DNA of 64,000 bases from Allomyces arbusculus (taxonomy: Eukaryota > Blastocladiomycota > Blastocladiomycetes > Blastocladiales > Blastocladiaceae). The stretch lies in NCBI GenBank assembly GCA_027604705.1, contig JADHYV010000006.1, positions 186,001 to 250,000 of the forward strand. Reading direction: 5' to 3'. Positions 19,964 through 33,752 of this stretch are shown here, piece by piece. Under the pieces are notes generated by a model that saw only the letters and a program-made list of their open reading frames with translations, ran no database searches and was not told where the DNA came from. The position numbers and the translations under genes were made by a program. Within the stretch, counting starts at the first letter, position 1. Every line of letters starts with the position of its first letter.

Positions 19964-22913
19964 ATGGCCGCCAATAACAGAAAAAAGGCGGCTCGCAAAC
20001 GTGTCCGTTCCGACTCGCTGCACGCCGAGGGCGAGAAGAATCGCTCCGGCAAGAAAAAGCAAGGTATATCGTCACTGGCCATGATTGTCGCGATAAACGC
20101 ATGTTTCTCACCCTTTTTGGGTCCACCAGATGCGACTTCCCCGCTGCGCGCCGTCGTCGCAACCGCCGCAGTGCCGAGCGCACCCATACCCATCCCGCCG
20201 CTGCTCCTGACGTCGGCGTCGCTGCCGACCGCCGTGCCCAGCCCGGACCTCTCGTCTCTCGTCATTGCGAGCGCCCCCGGGACCCCGGAGCGCGACCAGA
20301 CGCAAAAGCAGCACCGTCGTCGCCGCTCGCCGCGTCGCGCCAAGTCGCCGACACCCGGCTCCTCGCCCGTCTCGGCATCCGCACCCAACCCGGTCGCGCT
20401 CTGGGCCGCGTTCACGCCGCCGACCGAGTCTGCGACCCATTCGCACACGGCAGCGACGACGTTGGCCAAGTCGGTGCCGAGCCCGAGCCCGTTCATCACG
20501 TTGAAAAAGGCGCCGGCGACGCGGGTGCGTGCTCCTTGCTCCTTGCTTTGCCGTGTGGATTGGCTGGATGGCTTTGCTCACCACGGGGTTTCGCTTCTAG
20601 CCATCGATCAAGTACAACTTGCCGGAGCTGAAAAAGCCGCTGAGCGTTGGGGATATTCGCGACCTGAGTACGTTCTGTTTGCGGTTCTTCGGTTTAGGGT
20701 CCCGCCTTTGCTGATGCAGCCTGACCTGACCCACTGCGCCTTGATTAGTTTTGTGGTGCCTTCACGAAGATGGCACGAATCCGCGCTATGCCATGGTCCA
20801 GGTACGCGAACGTCTCGGCTCCGCTCGGTGGCGCGGTGCAGGGTCTGACGCGACACTCGCACTAGAACCGCGCATACATCTCGAAAGTCGTTGCCGTCAA
20901 TGTCCCTGGCCTCGACCCGACGCTGCTTATTAAGAACATTGAACGAACCGACCCGGCCGCGGCGTGCCCGTTCCAGATTTGCAACGACGTGTCGGGTCTG
21001 CTCTTGCCCGCATCGCCGTCGTCCATGAACCACGTGCAGCACCCGGCACCGGACCAGCTGGAACCAGCGGCCGCAGCGCTGAGCGAAATATTCCCGTACA
21101 TTTTGCCCGTCAAGGGCCCGGGCGACCGCAACCGGCTCACGTCGCCGTTGGCCTCCTTGATCATGGTCCCGTTCACCGCGCAGGAGCGGAAAATGCGACA
21201 GAAGCGCAAACAGGCGAGTGCGTAGCTTTCTCTCTTGTTTGACCCGGCTTTGCACGACTTGGCTGACTTGAACGTGGTCGCGCGACAGCCATCGATAGCA
21301 TCGCGAAATCCGGCGGATTCCCCGTGACCAACCTGCTCCTAACCCGCGACGACCTCGTTGCGCACCAGTACCCGCTGCACCCGGTGCACCGACTGCCCAA
21401 CGACCCACTCCCGCCGCGATGGGTCGCGACCTCGGTCATACCCGGCACCGTTCCGGACCAGACCGAGCGCAAGTTGCTGGCCATGGATTGCGAAATGTGC
21501 TACACGCAACACGGGCTCGAGCTGACGCGCATTTCGCTCGTCGACGAGTCTGGTGCGGCGGTCATGGACGAGTTTGTGCTGCCCGACGACCCAATTCTCG
21601 ACTACAATACGCGGTACTCGGGGATCACAGCCAAGCACATGCTCGACGTCAAGACGCGCGTCGAGGACGTGCAGGCACGGCTTCTCGAGTTGATTGACGG
21701 CCAGACGATTTTGGCTGGGCACAGGTGCGCGTGTTCCCGCTCATTCGAGTCTGGTTTCTGTCTAGTTCACTCTCATCTTCCCTCCAGTCTCGAAAACGAC
21801 CTCAACGCTCTGCGCCTGACGCACCCGTTCATCATCGACACGGCCGTCTGCTACTCGAACCCGGCAGGTGCCTACAACAAGCCCAAGCTCTCCAAACTCG
21901 CCGACTCGTTCCTGAAGAGGCAAATTCAGGCGAACCCGGACCAGCTGGGCCACGACAGCATCGAGGACGCGCTCGCGTGCATGGACCTGGTCAAGCTGAA
22001 ACTCGCGCGCGGGCCCGAGTACGGGCAGCCGCAGCCCGATTCGGAACCGCTCATGCAGAGATTGCGGTCGAGCACGCGGCCGCGGCGATCGGCGTGGGTC
22101 GATACGCACCGCATGTGCATGCGAGAAGGGATGACCGCCGACGTGCAATTGGTCGCGCACACAGACGACCAGGTCGTGAATAATGTGCAGCACGCGTTGC
22201 AGGAAGGGTCGACCGATTTCGTGTTTGCGCGGTTGCGCGATATCGAGCGGTATTACTCGAGTTTCTCGCCCGCGATGAGCGCACTGCCCCCGTCGCCGCG
22301 GCCCGCCATTTCACCAGAGTCTGTGCCGGTTGCGGTCCCCGTCTTGCCGCCGCCATCGCCGCCGGTCGCCGTCGAAGAGGAAGGCCCGCTGCAATTCGAG
22401 TTTGACGACGCCGCCGACGCGTTTACGGGGTTCTCGACCTCGCCGCCGTCGCCGCCCGCGCTCGCCCTCTCCCCGCCGCCACCCCCACCGGTCGCATCCA
22501 TCTCAGTCTCGCCACCGCCGACTTTCCCGGCATCGCCACCCAAAAAAGTCGTCACGATCCGTGCGCCGCCGGGGCTTCCGCCGCGCCCCGTGCGACCTGT
22601 GACTCCCGCGACAGCACCCGCCTGTCCGCCACCCGCGTCGCCAGTACGCCCAACGACGCCGTCGACGCTCGATATTGGCGCGGCGACCCAGCGCGTCGCC
22701 GATCGCGTTCGTGCGATCTGGGACACAATGCCTGCGGGCAGTGTGATGGTTGTGTTCTCGGCCAACAACGACACGGCACCTGTGGGCCACGTGCAGCAGG
22801 AACGCGTGCGTGGTAAGCAGGCGGGTGCGTGGACCGACGAGCAGCAGGCAGCCCTCGTGCGGATTGTCGCGGCAGCGAAAGTCGGGTGTGCGTTAGTTGC
22901 GGTCAAGGACTGA
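19964..22913 (+). CDS. REX1: Rex1/Rnh70-type RNA 3'-5' exonuclease
   Basis: DEDDh RNA exonuclease (Rex1/Rnh70, REXO5 class) that trims 3' ends of 5S and 5.8S rRNA and tRNA precursors in the nucleus. Exons: 19964-20063, 20130-20524, 20601-20667, 20749-20801, 20866-21217, 21289-21724, 21788-22913; 842 aa. The N-terminus is basic and likely nuclear (KKAARKRVR, RRRRSPRRAK). Family blocks upstream of the nuclease include KYNLPELKKPLSVGDIRDL and SKVVAVNVPGLDP. Catalytic motifs are MDCEMC (about 386-391), AGHSLENDLNAL and HDSIEDALACMDLV, giving D, E, D, H, D. The last ~280 residues are Pro-rich, longer than in yeast Rnh70 (553 aa). The GH|SLEND junction restores motif II, supporting the splice model. 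Convergent with DIM1. Confidence 0.88.
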
Positions 22914-25279
<2,366 letters not shown>

Positions 25280-26676
25280 ATGTCCGGCACTGCCAACGGC
25301 GCACCGCACGCTACTAGCTCCGGCACTAAGCGCCAAGTCATCATCGACACTGACGCAGGCGTCGACGACGCCGTCGCCATTCTGTCCATTCTGCGGTCCG
25401 ACAACTGCGACCTCCAGGTAATTACGACCCGTTACCGGTGCTGGTGATATTTTCCGTCGCTTGGAGGCACAAGCTTACGTCCCTCTGCTTCTCGACAGGC
25501 CATTACGACCGTCGACGGCAACGCCGCGCTCGCACAATGCACCGCCAACGTCCGCACACTGCTGGCAATTGACCGCGAGCGTTACGGCCACATCCCCATC
25601 TACCCGGGCGCTGCTGGCCCGCTGATCCAGCAAGAAGACTACTTCAAGGAACTGTGGGATGGCATGGGCTCGGACGGGTTTGGCGGGTGCCGGCACCTTT
25701 ACGAGGCCGAGCTCGCTGACGAGATTGCACAGATTCAGGTCATGGACGAGCACGCCGCGTCGGCGCTCGTGCGGCTTGCCAAGGCCAACCCAGGAATCAC
25801 GCTGATTGCGCTTGGGCCGCTGACGAACGTGGCCATGGCGATTCGGCTCGACCCACAGTTCCTGTCGTATGTCGACCAAGTGTTCATCATGGGCGGCGCA
25901 ATTTTGGGCAAGGGGAACGCCAACCGGACGGGTACGTGTTGTCGGTTTTCCACCGCAATTTGTGACGCGCGCGCTAACGTTGACATTGTGACTTGGAACC
26001 TTCCATAGCCGAGTTCAACTTCTACGTACGTCGTCCACGCTTTCTCGCTGTCCCCATTTCCAGCAGCTCGACACGGATGCTGACTTCGCACTCCACATTT
26101 CCTCCTCGACAGTGCGATCCCGAAGCCGCCCATGTCGTCTTCACGTCGTCCACCAAACACTCGACGCCCGGCCACCCGAAACTCGTCCTGTCGCCGTGGG
26201 AACTGACCATGGAGACGGCGTTCGAGTGGACGCAGCTCGACGCGATCATTGCGCACGCTGAGACCAACGTGTGGGCCAAGTTCCTGCAGCGCATCACCTC
26301 GACGCTCGCCCGGCTCTACCGCGCGCAGTCGACCGTATCGGCCGGGCCGTCGGATATGGTCGCGCAGCTTGCGGCGCCGCCGCGGCACGACATTTACGCG
26401 CCGCAGGTCCGGGCGGGCGCCCAGGCTTATATGCTGCTGTGCGATACGGCGGCCACGTTCCCGGTGACGATCCCGGAGGCCGTCACGCGATCGTTCACGT
26501 GCCATGCCGAGATTGAGCTGGCGGGGCGTCATTCGCGTGGGATGCTGTGCCTCGAGTGGTATCCGTTTGTGGACGTGACGAAGCGAAAGTACCCGGCCAA
26601 CGTCAAGGTCATTACGAACATGAACCTCGAGTTGCTTGTGCAGGAAATGAACCGCATATTCGACAAGCAGGACTAG
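25280..26676 (+). CDS. Inosine-uridine preferring nucleoside hydrolase
   Basis: Cytosolic nucleoside hydrolase (IU-NH family, as yeast Urh1) that cleaves the N-glycosidic bond of ribonucleosides for base salvage. Exons are 25280-25417, 25499-25931, 26009-26025 (a 17-nt micro-exon) and 26113-26676; 383 aa. The N-terminal calcium-binding motif DTDAGVDDA (23-31) is intact. Other family blocks are ITLIALGPLTNVAMAI, VFIMGGAI and, across the micro-exon, AEFNFYCDPEAAHVVF, which is a strong check on splicing. The substrate-pocket region near the end shows HSRGMLCLEWYP. Substrate preference (uridine, inosine or nicotinamide riboside) cannot be read from the sequence. Confidence 0.9.
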
Positions 26677-27748
26677 GCGCAGACGCTGCTCGGATTGGAC
26701 GGGTCCGCCAGTCGGCACTTTTGCATCATTGCGTGTTTGATATTTGCGAAGCTGTCCTGTAAATGAATGGGATCCACTGTGCATTATTTCGACAGGTGTG
26801 GTGTCTTGGTATGTACGAGCATCATCCTCGGAAAGAACGCTTTCGAAAATACCCAATCTGTATTGACGCGCAACCACAGCCGTGACCAGTGACCCATGCT
26901 GCGACGGCTTGGCAACCATCCGATCGCAAATGAGGACCCTGCGCACGCATCAACATTTTTACAAAGAGTGGAGTCCCAAAGAGTGGAGTCCCAAAGAGTA
27001 GAGTCGTAACACGATTTAGCGTTTACTGCGATTCGACGATGGCATGTAAGTAGCGGCACTGGCAAGAGCCGACGAAGTGCGACGGCCGTAGCCTGGCGCT
27101 AGCTGACCAAACTGGGTAATCGAGGCCGTGACAAAGCCGACAGACTTGCTTGACTGCGTCCAGCTAAAGTGCACACGCGTGGCCGGCAGGGCGAATCGGG
27201 GATGAGCAGCAGCGCACTGGACAACGCGACATGACGCGGAACGTGCGGGTGGGGGCAAGGAGACGGACGCTCTGAAGAGCAATCAGTACGTCAGTCGCGG
27301 TGCTGCAACATGGTGGGAAGGCGTAGGCTAATCTGCCAAAGAGTACGGGGCCAGTGGGTCGTGGCCCATGAAGGTCGAAAATTGCAAGTAATGCTTTTTG
27401 CAAGTTGTGCAGCTCGAGTTGAGAAGTGATGAAACAGCGGAACAGTGGAAACAGCTGTTTTGCCTGAAGAATGTGAGTTTGAAGTGACTGGGCAGTTGCC
27501 ATGAATGGCCTGAACTGTCCGGTCTTCGCGCGTGCATCCTCGTCGTTCTGTATTCCAGATGTCATGTTGATTGTTTCCATTTTCCGTTTTCCATCCCCGG
27601 CATCCATGCTCGAATCCCCTGCTCCTTGCGACCTTTGGCAAACATTCGTCAGGCCGGCAGCGACAGGAACTGCTCTCTCTCTCGCGTGCACCACGGCTCC
27701 AACACTCACGGTCTCGCCCATCCCCAGGTCAACATACGTTGCTCGGCA
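26677..27748. other. Intergenic region with unassigned minus-strand frames
   Basis: About 1.07 kb before the ligase gene. Minus frames around 27016-27282 (ending TYMPSSNRSKR) and 27164-27502 (MATAQSLQTHILQAKQ...) look more protein-like than background and could be exons of a small gene, but no family is recognised and I could not settle a splice model. Confidence 0.3.
26962..27006. repeat. 15-bp tandem repeat, three copies
   Basis: Unit caaagagtggagtcc repeated three times in a row; the third copy has two changes. Confidence 0.9.
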
Positions 27749-30008
27749 ATGGTTCAGCTCAACAACTCGCCGGCAGACCTTGACCGCGCTCTGATCCAGT
27801 CGCCCATGCCGGCCGACTCGGTCAAGCCCCTGCCTGTCGCGACGGTCGGGCGGCTGCTTTTCGCACGGCTGCGCGCGCACAATCCCGACTCGCTCTTCAT
27901 GGCCCATGCCCTGGACGCCGACCACCGTCGCTTGACGTACGGCGAGCTGTTCCGCAGTGCGCTGGCGCTTGCGCATGGCCTGATTAAGAATCTCGGCCTG
28001 AACCGCGGTGACCGTCTGGCAATTATTTCGCCCAACCACGAGCACTACTTTATCTTCAACGTTGCGTGCCATTTTTCGGGTCCGTTTTGTTGACGCGTTA
28101 TTAATAGCAGCCGACCCTCATGCTCCTGACCGTTTCTCTTGCACGTGTGCACATTTAGGCATCGTCCTCGTCCCAATCATCCCCGACTTCACGGCGGATG
28201 TTGGCGCGCGCTTGATTGGCGAGGCCAAGCCGCACGCGTTCATTATTCACTCGACGTTATCTAATATTGTTCACGAGGTTCGTCGTCAGCCTGCACTGAT
28301 CTTGATCCGTTGTTCCTCGTATTTATTGTTACTGTGCATGCCCAACTTGCTCTCTATTTGTAGGCGCTGAACTTGGCCAAGGTAGTGCCGTACCCCCCGA
28401 TCGTCATGCTCGACAAGGCCAGCAAGGGCGCCCAGTCCATGGCTGACCTGATGGTTCACGGGCAAGACATGCTGCCGCAGACCGAGGCTCAGGTTGGGCT
28501 CGACGATACGGCGTTTATCACGTTCACGAGGTGCGTGGATTATTTGCTATGGTCTTTTCTCGCCTTTTTGCTTGTTGCCTTTCCAAAACTGACTGGCCGG
28601 TTGCCCCACCTCTCTCTCACTAAATAGCGGCACAACGGGCACACAACGCAAGGCTATTCAGGTCACGCACCGCATGCTTCTGAGCACCATGGTGCAAATT
28701 CACGCGCGGCAGGCGGGCACCGCGGCCCGTGCGGCCGACTCGACCAAGAAGGCAACGATTGATGAGGCCGTGCGGCACGACGGAACGTCCGGGTTCTCGC
28801 ACCTGTCGGGCACGCTCGTTGGTTTCAGCGCGGCGGTCCGTGGCTGCAGCCTGTATTTCCTCGACAAGTTTGACGTGGTCGACTGGTTCAAGACTGTCGA
28901 GCTGCACAAGATCACGCACTCGGTGATTGGGCCAAAGTACCTTGTCACGATCATCAAGGACCCGCGGATCAAGGAATACGATTTGTCGTCGCTCGAACAG
29001 ATCATGACCGTCTCGGCGCCCTTGTCGGCGGCGACGCATCGCCAGGCGATGGAGCTTTTGAAGAGTATGTGTCGCTTTGCATCGATATGGCGTCTTCTCC
29101 GCAAATTTTACCGCTCTTTGTTTGTCTAGTCCCCGTCGTGCAAGGGTACGGGTCATCGGAAGCGCTCGCGGTCGCCATGCTGCACTGGGGCAAGGGCAAA
29201 GCCCTGCAGCCCGGCGCGATTGGATGGCTCAAACCCGGCATGGAGGCTCTTCTCCTCGATCCGGTGACGCATGAGCCGCTTCCCGTGAACCATGGCGGGT
29301 TGACCGGTCCGGGTGAGTTTGTCATCCGCGGTCCGAGTGTCATGTCGGACACGACGGGCTACTTTGGCCGCCCAGAGCAGACCAAGGCCGTCTTCGTGAC
29401 GATTGGCGGCAAGTCGTGGTACCGGACCGGCGATTTCGTCGAAATGGACGCAGACGGGTGCATGAGGGCGCTGGACCGTGTCAAGGACCTGTGCTACGTT
29501 GATGGCAAGCTAGTACGAGCACCTCTCATATTTCTCTCCGTTCCGTAACATACCCCTAATTTTTGTTGGTGTCCAGGTTGCCCCGACCGAGATCGAGGAC
29601 GAAATTTTGACATTGCACGAGGTGCTTGACGTGGTAGTGGTGCCCGTCCCGGCGAACGGCTTCAAGAGCATCCATGACAAGCAAGCGCTGTGCGCGCTGG
29701 TCGTGCCACGCTCCATGGCCGTCATTACCGACACGGCTGCGCAGACGGCGCTCGCCAAGAAGATCTGTGCCAAGGTCGTGCAGACCTTCAAGCCTCACCA
29801 GCACTTGACACGCGGCGTTTTTTTCATGGAAAAGATTCCGCGCAACCTAACGGTACGTCGGATAGCATCGAAATAATATTGAGACGACACGCTTGCCATC
29901 AGCTGACGTTCATGTTGGTCCCACGTCATGTTTCAGGTCAAGCTTGCGCGTCGTGTCGCCCGCGTCAAGGCGTTTGAGCTGCTCGGTCTGGTTTTAGACG
30001 AAGAGTGA
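27749..30008 (+). CDS. AMP-binding acyl/aryl-CoA ligase
   Basis: Adenylate-forming enzyme of the acyl-CoA synthetase/4-coumarate-CoA-ligase superfamily, activating a carboxylic acid with ATP and CoA. Exons: 27749-28079, 28159-28277, 28364-28530, 28628-29064, 29130-29512, 29577-29852, 29937-30008; 594 aa. The P-loop-like A3 motif FTSGTTGTQRKA is rebuilt across intron 3 (about 204-215). Motif A5 is QGYGSSEA (357-364), A7 WYRTGDF (near 450), A8 RVKDLCYVDGKLVAPTEIED. The A10 lysine lies in RNLTVKLARR, across the last intron, with Val where Gly usually precedes Lys. There is no signal peptide or obvious PTS1 (ends LDEE). The acyl substrate is not predictable. A decayed partial copy lies convergently just downstream. 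Confidence 0.87.
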
Positions 30009-30239
30009 TTGTCACGAATGTGGTTTGAGAGCCTTTTATAGTTTTGTCCGTCACGGTGCTCATGGCGGCTGGGTTCTGTCATTTTTGAGCGTGTCTACGC
30101 TTGCTGTCCGAGAGAAGCATCAGGCGGCTTTTTCGTATGTGATTGTTCCAATTGATTGTTCCTTGATCCATCGGTTGAACTGAGGCAGCAAGCGAAATGA
30201 TTTAAGCAATGCGACAAGTGTATTTCCTGGTATTCAGTT

Positions 30240-31260
30240 GCTGGGCGACCATGAAACATTTACATCCGGTCCTCTCAGTCCACGTCTTCTCCACCCACCA
30301 AATATACAAGGGCGATGAGACGAACCTGATTTCCGCACTCGCAGAACATTTCCTTGCGTCGGTCCACGACCGTCAAGCACCCATCCGCGTCCATCCGCAG
30401 CGGGACCACGACTTGCCGCCAATCGTGATGAACGCGGCCTTAGGCTCGGCGGGCCGTTGTAGTCACCCGTCTGCTCCGATAAGAGACTTGGACTACGCAC
30501 GACCAGCTCGCCCGGGCCAGTCGGACCCGTGTTGTTGACGTCGAGCGGTTTGTGCGTCTCCGGGTCCAGCAAGAGCGCGTCGATTCCCGGCAAGAGCCAC
30601 CCAACGGAACCGGGCCGGTCCGCTTGGCCGCGACCCAAGCGCGGCATGGCGAGCATGATGGTTTCGGTCGATCCGTAGCTCCGGATGGATGGATCTGAGC
30701 GCAAATGGATTGGTGCTTTCGAAATGACATACACACGACATCGTGAAGAGCAGTGGCAATGTGCGCAAACGTACCGTTCAACACCTCCATGGCGCGTTTC
30801 TGCGTGGCCGCCGATAGCGGTGCCGCGCCCGCCGACATGACCTAGAGTTACGACAAGTCACTGTTTGACGCGCGGGTCCTTGATGAGAAGGACCAAGTTG
30901 TTGGGCGTGATGACCGACTGCGTGATCTTGAACGTTTGCACGATCGCGAGCCAGTGGCCCACATCGAGCTGCTCGAGGAAATAGATGGTGCCGCCACGGT
31001 TGGCCAATAATGCATGCCCGACAAGTGGAAGAACCCCATGATGCCGTCTGATCAAATGACGGTTGCCGTCGTGTTGGTCGCGTACGAGGGCAATTTCTCG
31101 CGCTGGTCGCCTTGGAGAGCCGCTGTCGCATGCGCTTGAAACTGCAGCATCGACGCGCCGAGCATCCGGTGCGTGATATGAACCGCCTTGGTCGGCTCTG
31201 GAGTGCCACCGGGCAAACATGCATCAGCTGCGCACGCATGTCATGGTCCATCCAGCTCGC
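30240..31260 (-). pseudogene. 5'-truncated pseudogene of the AMP-binding ligase
   Basis: Reads on the opposite strand to the intact ligase and matches only its middle and later parts: THRMLGASMLQFQAHAT (intact THRMLLSTMVQIHARQAG), GFFHLSG, IYFLEQLDVGHWLAIVQ, LSAATQKRAMEVL, YGSTETIMLAMPRLGRGQ, GPTGPGELVVRSPSLL. The frame changes at least three times. The first three exons' worth of protein and part of the A7 region are missing. It is the product of an inverted partial duplication that later decayed. Confidence 0.75.
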
Positions 31261-31639
31261 TGTGTGCTCGTATCATGACCAACAAGGCGTTCATGAACGG
31301 ATCGCTTCCAGCTGCCACATGTTCCGAAAGAGGAGGAAAAAATGATTACTTCATCTCCACCGCTTCTCGCTCCTCTGCATTGGAGGAGCGCCATTTGATG
31401 CAGCTTTGTTGAACCCTCCGTGTCACCTTCTCGGCCAATCAGGCCACAATCGGCATCACGCATCGTCATTCACCACGACCAAATTGAGCTCACCGTTTCG
31501 CATCAACCCAGCGAGCGCGCTGCGCGACACGCATGAGCTGATTAATGGCTCCGCTGCTTCAACCTGCACCCAGCAACGTTGATCTCGCGCAGCGGCGAAG
31601 GGAGAGCCCGAATTCACGCCGTCGGATACTTGTCCCTGT
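31261..31639. other. Spacer between two pseudogenes
   Basis: About 380 bp. It may include the extreme C-terminal remnant of FBL-LRR copy E, but similarity is too weak to place. Confidence 0.35.
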
Positions 31640-33300
31640 GTATCGAGTTTCACGCGAGCTTGAGCATGTGCAAATTCGGAGGGAGCGGTGTGGCCACCAC
31701 CACAATGGCATTGTCAGCGAGTTTCAAGTACCGGAGTGGTTGAGGCCAGCGCAGCGCAAGGAACCGGAGAATCTTGTCGTCCAAGAGGCACACAGAGAGA
31801 TCCAGATGCCGCAACGTCGCTGGAAATTGTTCAGGCTAAAGCCGCTTCATGTGCACCACAGTCACTGGTGCTGTACGTGCCACTTTCATTGCCATTAAAT
31901 GGGAGCCTCTCCACCGTGAATTCTGCACGAAACAAGTCGGAAAATACAGATGCGAGTTGCCGATGCAGTACACCATATCTGGGTCACAAGCGTCGCGATT
32001 GCGATGGACCCATTCGTCGACTTGGCTCGTCAAAAGCAGGTCAAGCAAGTTTGTTCACAATGAAATGAAATATGGTTCATGACAAGCTGCACCAATGACG
32101 AACGCCAGGCGGCAAGCGAGACGGCGAGCGAGTGCACCGGTGGGCGAAGAACGAAAAGCACGGCGAGAACAGCACCAACGTTGTCATCATCCCACGCGCG
32201 GAAGAGGGGACGGGCGCATGTGACTGCAATCGCATCTGTTTCCAAGCGCCGGCTCAAAGACTTACATTCGCTCTCTCATTCTTTGCCCAGCGTCAAGAGC
32301 AAGCCTAACTCGCTGCTCTCCACCAAGTCATTCGCGTCATGCGGCGGGAAGAGATGAAGGGTGAGCGAACGCATGTGCTTAATTCCGCCAAAGTGAGTTG
32401 CCCACGATGACAAAAGGCCTCAATCGACAGACAGGAACCCATGCTCAAACATAGTCGAGTTCAGCAAAGTGGCCAGGGCCGCAGCAAGATCGTCGGCACA
32501 CGTTTTGGAAATGAAGCCCGATTCCGTCGTCTCTGTACCACGAATGATCTTGAGCACCTGCAAGATGCGCGGCAAGTGACAGTACAGGGGACCCAGTTCC
32601 TTGGCCGTGATCAGAAAGTCCAACGTAATTGTGAGCTAACGCAAACGAATCAGGAAGCGCTGGACATCACCCAGTGGGTTGTGCACCTTCATGCGTCAAA
32701 CAGGGGCTGGGTACACGTGTAGATCTTCATTCTGTTCGTCGTCGCCAAAGAACAAGGGACCGACACACGGGCGGGATCGGCGGCCCATCTGGAATACTCG
32801 CCTGGAAATGCACCTGCTGCGCGGAGATCACAATAAACAACCAGCGAGCCGAGAACCGTGCACGAGCATGATCAAATGCGGCTTGAGTGGCACTGTCAAG
32901 CCGGCCAGATGTGTACGCGTCTGGAGGCAGAATGATGAGCTTGCGCTCATGGGGGCGCGCGGGCAAAATGAGCCGGAACTCACCGTCTTCACTCCCGTTC
33001 CATGGGACAGCAAGTCGCGGATGCGTTGCGGATCGTATTGCAGGTAAATCCGGTCGAAATCGACCTCCTTCCGCCACGGAACGTGATAGTCGGGGCAATC
33101 ACGATGGTCTAAGGCCATCCGCACGGCCGTCGCGAACAAACTAGCCAAAGCGAGCGCAAATTCAAACAGGTCCTTGGACCCTTTGGCGCCACGGTCTTCA
33201 CAACAAAGATGACACCACAAAGCAGTTTGAAGGCATGCGCTGACAGACGCTCAGTCGGCGTGCGGATCGTGGGCACCGACGTGGCGCGCACGACGCCCTC
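31640..33300 (-). pseudogene. FBL-LRR family pseudogene (copy E)
   Basis: Near the 5' end, LSAHAFKLLCGVIFVVKTV and FEFALALASLFATAVRMAL resemble the F-box-like segment. FRLILPARPHERKLIILP follows, as in the intact paralogue at 44574-46379 (HLILPARTTKRRIM). HLPRILQVLKIIRGTE and, near 31650-31830, LRHLDLSVCLLDDKI and LRYLKLADNAIVV are the LRR blocks. Order and strand are consistent with one gene of about 1.6 kb broken by many frame changes. Confidence 0.65.
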
Positions 33301-33752
33301 GACAAGAGGGACGAGATGTCAACTTGGCCCAAGAAGTTGGTCGAGAATTAATGATTAATGAAATGGCAAATGACGTGCAGGTTGATGGCGTAGCAAGCGC
33401 ACGAAGGTCGAGACGCGCTGGATTATGCCTGCTCGAGGCCGACATGTTGACGCTTGCGTCAGATAGAGAGCTGGCGTCGAGTAAGGGAGATGGGATGCGG
33501 TGTCCAGTTGGGCAAACCTGGAGGACAGGTGCGACAGTTGAGTCACAGTCTACATGTGACGACCTTGAGCAGGCCTCTCCGTCGCTCTTCACCTCGACGT
33601 GACGATGTCCTTCGATCTGCAAACGGTTCAATCGGACCAAAATGTGTTCTCCAGGGATCGCGCCTCGAATTGGCCAATCCAGCATGTACTGTACAAAAAT
33701 TTCCGAAATCACACCCACTTCACTCCCAACATCCGACTCCCCCAATCTCCTC
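33301..33752. other. Spacer downstream of ROK1
   Basis: About 450 bp holding the ROK1 3' flank. No gene recognised. Confidence 0.4.

Noticed and set aside
25735-26946. 403-codon minus ORF opposite the nucleoside hydrolase
   Set aside because: Arg-rich shadow caused by GC codon bias. The plus strand has a full family match.
27164-28072. 302-codon minus-strand ORF as one protein
   Set aside because: Half of it is antisense to exon 1 of the well-supported ligase gene. Only its downstream part might be a real exon.
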